A program made the position numbers and the translations under genes. The notes beneath the pieces were generated by a model that ran no database searches, was not told the origin of the DNA, and saw nothing but the letters and a program-made list of their open reading frames with translations. DNA of 39,354 nucleotides from Azospirillum brasilense (lineage in GTDB: Bacteria; Pseudomonadota; Alphaproteobacteria; Azospirillales; Azospirillaceae): positions 1 through 39,354 of the forward strand of contig NZ_QLKQ01000071.1 of assembly GCF_003349955.1 (NCBI RefSeq), given 5' to 3'. Shown here piece by piece: positions 34,093-39,354 of this stretch (its first letter is position 1; every line of letters begins with the position of its first letter).

Positions 34093-35379
34093 GTGAACCC
34101 CCCATCCATGCCCATTCCTTTCCTGGCCGTCCCGCCCATGACGCTGACGGTCGTCGCGCTGTTCGTCCTCACCTATGTCGGCATGGCGCTGGGGCGCTTC
34201 CCCGGCTTGCGCATCGACCGCACCGGCATCGCCCTGGTCGCGGCCATCCTGCTGCTCGCCATCGGGGCGCTGGAGTCGGGGCAGGTGACGGAGGCCATCG
34301 ACTTCCCGACCCTGTTCATCCTGTTCGGGCTGATGGTGCTGTCCGCCCAGTACGCGGCCAGCGGCTTCTACGACTGGTGCGCCCTGCGGGTGGCGCAGGC
34401 GGCGCGCTCCCCGGCGCGGCTGCTGGCGGTGACGGTGGCGGTGGGCGGCGGCCTGTCGGCGATCCTGGCCAACGACGTGGTGGTCTTCGCCATGACGCCG
34501 ATGCTTTGCGTCGGCCTTCTGGCCCGCCGGCTCGACCCGCGGCCCTACCTGATCGGCCTGGCCGGAGCGGCGAACGCCGGGTCGGCGGCGACGGTGATCG
34601 GCAACCCGCAGAACATCCTGATCGGCCAGATGGGCCATCTGGATTTCTGGCGGTTCCTGGCGGTCTGCGGGGTGCCGGCGCTGGTCGGTCTCGTGGTGGT
34701 CTACGCCGTGGTGTGGCTCGCCTGGCGGGGCCGCTTCGGCGAGCCGGACGACCGTATGACCGGGGAGGGCGGGGCGGAGCCGGTGACGCTGGACCGGGCG
34801 CAGCTCGGCAAGGCGGTGGTGGCCACCCTCGTGCTTCTCGGCCTGTTCACCACCGACCTGCCGCACGAGATCGGCGTGCTGCTGGTCGCCGGGGCGATGC
34901 TGATCAGCCGGCGGCTGGCCTCGCGCGGCATGCTGGGCATGGTGGACTGGCATCTGCTGGTATTGTTCGCCGCGCTGTTCGCCATCAACCACGCGCTGAA
35001 GCTGACCGGACTGCCCGCCGAGTTCGTGTCGGGGCTGGAGGCCGCCGGCTGGCTGCCCGACCGGCTGGCGGTGATGACCCCGCTCGCCCTGGCGGCCAGC
35101 AACAGCATCGGCAACGTGCCGGCGGTGATCCTGCTGCTCGCCGCCTGGCCGTCGCCGCCGGAGGGGGCTCTCTACGGTCTGGCGATCCTGTCCACGCTGG
35201 CCGGCAACCTGCTGATCCCCGGCAGCCTCGCCAACATCATCGTGGTGGAGCGGGCGGCGGCCTCCGGCGTCCGGCTCGGCTTTGTGGAGCACGCCCGTTG
35301 CGGCATCCCGATGACCCTTTTGTCGATGGGATTCGCCGTTTTGTGGTTGTGGGGCACCGGCTGGATGCGTCTGAGCTGA
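34093..35379 (+). CDS. SLC13/ArsB-NhaD-type ion transporter
   Basis: 428 aa from GTG 34093; ATG 34108 and ATG 34138 are alternatives, all with weak ribosome sites. Inner-membrane protein with about ten to eleven helices. Family blocks of the ion transporter superfamily are visible: ILANDVVVFAMTPM (hairpin with the conserved Asn-Asp), AGSAATVIGNPQNILIG, and in the second half AASNSIGNVPAVILL and AGNLLIPGSLANIIV, the pseudo-symmetric repeat. These resemble ArsB/NhaD/YbiR anion or Na+/H+ transporters. The cargo cannot be read. Plus-strand neighbours on both sides; the stop is 148 bp before the GT2 gene. Confidence 0.9.
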   Translation: MNPPSMPIPFLAVPPMTLTVVALFVLTYVGMALGRFPGLRIDRTGIALVAAILLLAIGALESGQVTEAIDFPTLFILFGLMVLSAQYAASGFYDWCALRVAQAARSPARLLAVTVAVGGGLSAILANDVVVFAMTPMLCVGLLARRLDPRPYLIGLAGAANAGSAATVIGNPQNILIGQMGHLDFWRFLAVCGVPALVGLVVVYAVVWLAWRGRFGEPDDRMTGEGGAEPVTLDRAQLGKAVVATLVLLGLFTTDLPHEIGVLLVAGAMLISRRLASRGMLGMVDWHLLVLFAALFAINHALKLTGLPAEFVSGLEAAGWLPDRLAVMTPLALAASNSIGNVPAVILLLAAWPSPPEGALYGLAILSTLAGNLLIPGSLANIIVVERAAASGVRLGFVEHARCGIPMTLLSMGFAVLWLWGTGWMRLS

Positions 35380-35451
35380 TTTTTCTCCGTATGGGCTATG
35401 CGAATGGTGCCGCCCCTCTCCGTCCGGGGCATTGCCCTCTCTTCGCAAAGC

Positions 35452-35488
35452 AAAAAACTTGGGGTGGCCTCTTCGAGGCAGCCCCAAG
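35452..35488 (-). terminator. Terminator-like hairpin in minus orientation, no matching gene
   Basis: CTTGGGG (35458-35464) pairs with CCCCAAG (35482-35488), and GCCTC (35467-35471) with GAGGC (35475-35479) inside. On the minus strand the stem is followed by six T (35457-35452), the form of a strong rho-independent terminator. All nearby genes are on the plus strand, so it would end an antisense or small RNA starting in the GT2 gene's 5' end, or be a leader hairpin of that gene. Confidence 0.6.
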
Positions 35489-35527
35489 GCACCGATGCCC
35501 GAAGCACAGACGAAGGACGGAGACCGC

Positions 35528-36544
35528 ATGTCAGAAGCCCAGACGCCCCGGACGCTGGACACCGGAGCCCAGGAACGGCCTCGGGAAACGCCCTGGGAGA
35601 CGCCGGTCGTCGCGGTGGTGGTCACCCACAACCGTCTGGCCCTGCTGAAGACCTGTCTGGCGGCCATCCACGGGCAGGAGCCTCGGCCCGACCGCATCGT
35701 CGTGGTGGACAACGGCTCCAGCGACGGCACTGCCGAGTGGCTGGCCGAGCAGCGGGCGGTGATGCCGGAGCTTCTTGTGGTCCGGCAGGCCAACATCGGC
35801 TCCGCCGGCGCCTATCACACCGCCTTCGCCACGGCGCTGGAACTGGGCGCCCGCTGGATCTGGAGCACCGACGACGACGGCATCCCGGCGCCCGGCGCGC
35901 TCGCCGAGCTGCTGCGCCAGGGCGAGCGGCACGACCTCGACCTCGTCGGGCCGACCGTGGTCGCGGCGGAGGACCGCGGTGATCTCGCCTTCACCATGCA
36001 GGGCTTCACCAAGGCCGACGCCTTCGCCGCCGCGGCGCAGGACGGCATCGTGCCGGGCGCCATCGCGCTGTTCAACGGGACCCTGCTGCGCCGCCGCGTG
36101 TTCGAGCGGATCGGCAACATCAAGCGCGAGATGTTCATCTGGGGCGACGAGTGGGAGTTCACGCTGCGCGCCCGCCGGGCCGGGCTGCGCGACGGGACGG
36201 CGGTGCGCGCCCTGCACGTCCACCCGCGCAACCGCCGCACTCAGCGCCCGCTGGCCGGCGGCTTTCTCGGCACGATCGAGGAGATGCCGGAGAACCGCGC
36301 CCCCTATTTCTTCCGCAACATGGGCTACATCCACGCCACGTACGAGCGCAAGTCCATCGCCCGCATGATGGTCAAATACACGCTCTACTACCTGCTGCAC
36401 CGGCGCGCCGACGTGAAGGGGCTGCGCGGCTTCTGGACCCATTACCGGGCCGGCCTTCAGAACCGCTATCCGCAGGACCTGCAGGCGTCCCCCACGGCTG
36501 CCGCCCCCGCTGCCCCGCCCCAGTCCTTCCCGAAAAGCGTCTGA
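35528..36544 (+). CDS. GT2-family glycosyltransferase (GlfT2-like core)
   Basis: 338 aa. GT-A fold: VVAVVVTHNRLALLKTCLAAI opens the domain; RIVVVDNGSSDGTAEWL binds the nucleotide; STDDDGIP is the DxD-type metal site with three Asp; FIWGDEWEFTLRARRAG is the acceptor/catalytic ED/WGDE region. This is the DDD+WGDE pattern of GlfT2/rhamnosyl- or galactofuranosyltransferase-like GT2 enzymes of glycan chains. It should act in the cytoplasm. A low-complexity Ala/Pro tail ends the protein. GGAG has a 6-nt gap to the ATG at 35528; longer starts at 35432 or 35495 lie over the terminator-like hairpin region. The next gene follows after 10 nt, so the pair likely acts together. Confidence 0.9.
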   Translation: MSEAQTPRTLDTGAQERPRETPWETPVVAVVVTHNRLALLKTCLAAIHGQEPRPDRIVVVDNGSSDGTAEWLAEQRAVMPELLVVRQANIGSAGAYHTAFATALELGARWIWSTDDDGIPAPGALAELLRQGERHDLDLVGPTVVAAEDRGDLAFTMQGFTKADAFAAAAQDGIVPGAIALFNGTLLRRRVFERIGNIKREMFIWGDEWEFTLRARRAGLRDGTAVRALHVHPRNRRTQRPLAGGFLGTIEEMPENRAPYFFRNMGYIHATYERKSIARMMVKYTLYYLLHRRADVKGLRGFWTHYRAGLQNRYPQDLQASPTAAAPAAPPQSFPKSV

Positions 36545-36554
36545 GGGGGGCCGC

Positions 36555-38138
36555 ATGTTCAGGGACTTCACCGTCGACGGGCGGGCGGCGTCGCGCGCCG
36601 AATCCGCGTATGTCTGGCCCGCCGCCCTGCTGATCCTGGTGGCGGCCTCGGTCCCCGTCTGGATGTTCGAGATTCCGGCGCTGGGCGACTACGTCAACCA
36701 CGTCACCCGCATGTACGCCCTGGCCCATCTTGACCAGGACCCGGCGCTGGCGCAGTTCTACATGGTGCGCTGGGCGATCATCCCCAATCTGGTGATGGAC
36801 ATCGTGGTGCCGCCCCTGGCCAAGCTGATCGGGGTGCACACGGCGAGCCGGCTGTTCGTCACCGCCAGCTATCTGGTGCTGGTCACCGGCTCCATCGCGC
36901 TCTACCGCGCCGTCTGGGGCCGGGTGGAGCTGGGGCCGCTGGCCGCCGGGCTGTTCCTCTACACGCTGTCCACCTACATGGGCCTGTTCAACTACTTGTT
37001 CGGGCTGGGGCTGGCGCTGTGGGGCATCGCCGGCTGGATCGTCATGCGGGAGCGCGCCCCCTGGCAGCGCGGGCTGGCCTCGCTCGGCGTCGTGCTGCTG
37101 CTGTTCATCTCGCACCTGTTCGCGCTCGGGCTCTACGGGCTGACGCTGCTGGCCTTCGAGGGCTGGCGGCTGTGGCGGAGCGGCGGCTGGCGCGAGCTGC
37201 GGCGGGCGTTGCCGGACGCGCTGGCCTTCGGTCTGCCCTTCCTGATCGTGCCGCCGCTTCTGCTGATGAGCCCGTCGTCGGGCTTCGCCGATGCGGTGCT
37301 GTGGGTCGGCACGGCGAAGCTGATGGGCTTCGACTTCCTGTTCGGCGGCTACGCCGACACGGTCGGCTATGTGACGGGCATCGCCGTCGGGCTGGGCATC
37401 GCCTGGGGGCTGTGGAGCGGGGCGCTGCGCGTCCATCCCGTTGGCGCCATCACCATCGCGCTGGGGCTGGTGGTCTACGCGGCGATGCCTCTGGTGCTGT
37501 TCGGCTCCTGGTTCGCCGACAGCCGCCTGCCCATCGGCATCGCCTTCGTCGCGCTGGGCTTCGTGCGCTGGGAGCTGGCGACCTCGACTCTGCGGTTGGG
37601 TTTCCTGTCGGTGGTCGTCGCCCTGTCGCTGCTGCGCAGCGCCGACGCCGGGGTGGGGCTGGCCAGGGTCGACCCGCTGCTGGAGGAGGTCCGCCAGTCC
37701 CTGCAGCGGATCGAGCCGGGAAGCACGGTGCTCGCCACCTACGCCGACGAGACGCTGCACAAGTCGGTCTTCCGCGCCACCCAGTTCACCGACGACCGCG
37801 CCCTGTCCTTCGGCCTGCACCACGCGCCGGTGCTGGCGCTTATGGAGCGCTCCAGCCTCGTGCCCATCGCCTTCACCCATCCGGGCAAGCAGGTGCTGTT
37901 GCTGAAGCCGGACTACGCCGACCTGGACGGTGATTTCACCTACATGCCGCGCATCGGCTACGTCGCCGACGCGGTGCGCCAGCCGGGCTTGCGCGACAAC
38001 CACTACTGGGCCGACTGGCCGCGGCGCTTCGGCTACGTCTACGTGCTGTTCAGCGAGCCCGGCCGCGCCAACCCGGTGCCGGAGCACCTGACGCTGGTGC
38101 AGGAGGGGCGGTACTTCCAGCTTTACAAGGTGAAGTGA
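36555..38138 (+). CDS. Polytopic membrane protein, possibly GT-C-type
   Basis: 527 aa, about ten to eleven hydrophobic helices in residues 18-365, then a soluble C-terminal part of about 150 residues (EEVRQSLQRIEPGSTVLATY onward). The early loop GDYVNHVTRMYALAHL after helix 1 holds an Asp in the place where GT-C enzymes keep their catalytic Asp; the C-terminal domain with YADETLHKSVFR is also like those of membrane glycosyltransferases. No family can be named with certainty; it may transfer a sugar from a lipid carrier on the periplasmic side. AGGGGG precedes the ATG. It is the second gene of a pair with the GT2 enzyme and ends beside the 92-bp palindrome. Confidence 0.78.
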   Translation: MFRDFTVDGRAASRAESAYVWPAALLILVAASVPVWMFEIPALGDYVNHVTRMYALAHLDQDPALAQFYMVRWAIIPNLVMDIVVPPLAKLIGVHTASRLFVTASYLVLVTGSIALYRAVWGRVELGPLAAGLFLYTLSTYMGLFNYLFGLGLALWGIAGWIVMRERAPWQRGLASLGVVLLLFISHLFALGLYGLTLLAFEGWRLWRSGGWRELRRALPDALAFGLPFLIVPPLLLMSPSSGFADAVLWVGTAKLMGFDFLFGGYADTVGYVTGIAVGLGIAWGLWSGALRVHPVGAITIALGLVVYAAMPLVLFGSWFADSRLPIGIAFVALGFVRWELATSTLRLGFLSVVVALSLLRSADAGVGLARVDPLLEEVRQSLQRIEPGSTVLATYADETLHKSVFRATQFTDDRALSFGLHHAPVLALMERSSLVPIAFTHPGKQVLLLKPDYADLDGDFTYMPRIGYVADAVRQPGLRDNHYWADWPRRFGYVYVLFSEPGRANPVPEHLTLVQEGRYFQLYKVK

Positions 38139-38147
38139 GGCGGGCGG

Positions 38148-38239
38148 TTGCCCCCTCCCTAACCCTCCCCCGCTGACGCAGGGGAGGGGACTTTTTCTCC
38201 CTCCCCTGCGAAAGCGGGGGAGGGCCGGGGTGGGGGCAA
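38148..38239. repeat. 92-bp palindromic element between convergent genes
   Basis: Outer arms TTGCCCCC (38148-38155) and GGGGGCAA (38232-38239) enclose further pairing (CCCTCCCCCGCT with AGCGGGGGAGGG). The inner hairpin GCAGGGGAGGG (38178-38188) / CCCTCCCCTGC (38199-38209) has a T-rich loop. The polypurine/polypyrimidine composition and place between convergent genes fit a dispersed REP-like element that may end transcription from both sides. Only one copy is in the window. Confidence 0.75.
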
Positions 38240-38248
38240 GGAGTGCCC

Positions 38249-39354
38249 TCAGGCCGCCCCTTCCGCTCCCCAGACGAACTGGTCGAACATCGGCTGGATC
38301 ACCGCCTCGCCGATGTCGCGGGTGATGAAGACGATTTTGGAGCGGTGGTCCTCACCGGGCCATTCCTGAAGCTGGACTGGCGGGTGGAACATGTGCTGCA
38401 CGCCGTGGACGACGACCGGCAGCGGGCTTTCCTTCACGTTCAGCAGCCCTTTGATGCGCAGCAGGTTCTCCCCGCCGGTGGCGATCAGGGCCTCCATGAA
38501 GTCCACAAAGTTATTCCACGGGATCGGCTCGTCCACCACCATGCAGAAGGCGCGGATGTGGTCGTCGTGCCGGTTGGTGTCGTGGTGATGGTGATCGTGC
38601 CCGCAGTCGGGACCGCAGGCATCGCCATGCCCGTGGTCGTGATGATCATGGTCATGACCGTGATCATGATGATGGGCCTGCTCGTCGCGGTACGCCTCCT
38701 CGCGGAGCCAGCGCGCCACGTCGGGGCTCTTGGTGTCGGGGTTGTAGAGGCCGGCGTCGAACAGCTGCTTCGGGTCCACCTCGCCGAAGGCGGCGGGGAT
38801 CTGCGGGGCCGCCGGGTTGATGGCCGACAGGCGCTGGCACAGGGCGAGCGTCGTGTGCGGCGTGGCGAGGTCGGTCTTGGTCAGCACGATGCGGTCGGCG
38901 ACGGCGGCCTGCTTCACGCTTTCCGGCTGGCGGTCGAGCTGGTTGGCGCCGTGCACCGCGTCCACCGTGCTGATGACCCCGTCCAGGCGGAAGCGGGCGG
39001 CCAGCAGCGGGTCGCTCATCAGCGTGTGGATGATCGGGGCCGGGTCGGCGAGGCCGGTGGTCTCCACGACCACGCGGTCGAATTCCGGGATGTCGCCGCG
39101 CACGCGCTTCAGGAACAGGTCGCGCAGCGTGTCGACGAGATCGCCGCGGATGGTGCAGCACAGACACCCGCTGTCCATCAGCACCATGTTCTCCGACGCC
39201 TTGGCGACCAGCAGATGGTCCAGCCCAACCTCGCCGAACTCGTTGATGACCACGGCGGTGCGGGCCATTCCGGGATGGTGCAGGAGCCGTTGCAGCAGTG
39301 TGGTCTTGCCACTGCCGAGGAAGCCGGTCAGCACCGAGACGGGCAGGCGGGGCG
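38249..39354 (-). CDS. CobW/COG0523 metal GTPase, N-terminus outside window
   Basis: At least 367 codons; the frame runs off the right edge (RLPVSVLTGFLGSGKTTLL), so an internal GTG at 39334 is not the start. G3E GTPase: Walker A GFLGSGKTTLL, Walker B region VVINEFGEVG, metal motif GCLCCTIR (CxCC), ETTGLADPAP, and NKxD-like LTKTDLA. A His/Asp-rich insert (HHHDHGHDHDHH and GDACGPDCGHDHHHH) sits about residues 215-255, followed by the CobW C-terminal domain (VVHGVQHMFHPPVQL). Such proteins are zinc or cobalt chaperones that load target enzymes, often under zinc limitation. Convergent with the polytopic protein gene; the palindrome separates them. No Zur site can be judged because the promoter is outside. 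Confidence 0.94.
   Translation of the reverse strand, partial: PRLPVSVLTGFLGSGKTTLLQRLLHHPGMARTAVVINEFGEVGLDHLLVAKASENMVLMDSGCLCCTIRGDLVDTLRDLFLKRVRGDIPEFDRVVVETTGLADPAPIIHTLMSDPLLAARFRLDGVISTVDAVHGANQLDRQPESVKQAAVADRIVLTKTDLATPHTTLALCQRLSAINPAAPQIPAAFGEVDPKQLFDAGLYNPDTKSPDVARWLREEAYRDEQAHHHDHGHDHDHHDHGHGDACGPDCGHDHHHHDTNRHDDHIRAFCMVVDEPIPWNNFVDFMEALIATGGENLLRIKGLLNVKESPLPVVVHGVQHMFHPPVQLQEWPGEDHRSKIVFITRDIGEAVIQPMFDQFVWGAEGAA

Noticed and set aside
36372..38087. Minus-strand frame of 571 codons opposite the polytopic protein
   Set aside because: Gln/His/Pro/Arg-rich shadow frame; the plus strand encodes a coherent multi-helix protein with a good ribosome site.

Overview
The window is high-GC DNA with almost every wobble position G or C. 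Gene content, GTG starts and ATGA-coupled operons point to a free-living alphaproteobacterium of the Azospirillum/Rhodospirillales type. This is inferred from protein style and gene sets; no rRNA marker is present. It looks like ordinary chromosomal or chromid DNA with no transposase, integrase, phage or CRISPR, but it carries several accessory signalling and surface-polysaccharide blocks.

Layout. (1) 1-6439, minus strand: partial tRNA-Thr(GGT), a rho-independent terminator, and a five-gene surface polysaccharide operon (UDP-glucuronate-epimerase-like, GT4, WecA/WbpL-like initiating transferase, WbpV-like epimerase, WbpM-like 4,6-dehydratase). Its order resembles the wbpV-wbpL-wbpM end of Pseudomonas O-antigen loci. 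(2) 6570-14175, mainly plus: a 112-aa conserved hypothetical, an asparagine synthetase with a coupled 48-aa basic peptide, a frameshifted DMT exporter, a GNAT, murA, a DUF2948 protein, an OsmC protein and an SDR. (3) 14180-14688: a SugE/Gdx-type SMR exporter behind a clear two-hairpin guanidine-II (mini-ykkC) riboswitch, then 13-bp tandem repeats. (4) 14933-17197, minus: three genes I do not recognise; two encode similar single-TM coiled-coil proteins.

(5) 17427-24636: a dense signalling island. It holds a REC-DUF3369-like-histidine kinase, SiaB and SiaC homologues, a second histidine kinase fused translationally to siaC, a convergent OmpR-type regulator, a SiaA-type membrane PP2C phosphatase and a periplasmic solute-binding protein. 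All parts of the Sia partner switch are present except the diguanylate cyclase SiaD; a histidine kinase sits in its place. This is the best candidate in the window for an undescribed system: a ligand-binding protein and SiaA/SiaB setting SiaC phosphorylation, with output to a two-component pathway.

(6) 24748-28133, minus: an FtsH-type protease, a CbpA-like J protein and a small lipoprotein. (7) 28315-29909: pdxH and a CDF metal exporter. (8) 30071-34025: two soluble chemoreceptors with C-terminal sensory domains (one with only a minimal signalling tip), a 77-aa cysteine-cluster protein whose start codon abuts a long hairpin, and a metallo-beta-lactamase-fold hydrolase. (9) 34093-38138: an ion transporter, a GT2 glycosyltransferase and a polytopic membrane protein, ending at a 92-bp palindrome. 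(10) A CobW-family metal GTPase truncated by the right edge.

Gene calls rest on reading motifs in the translations; no database search was possible.
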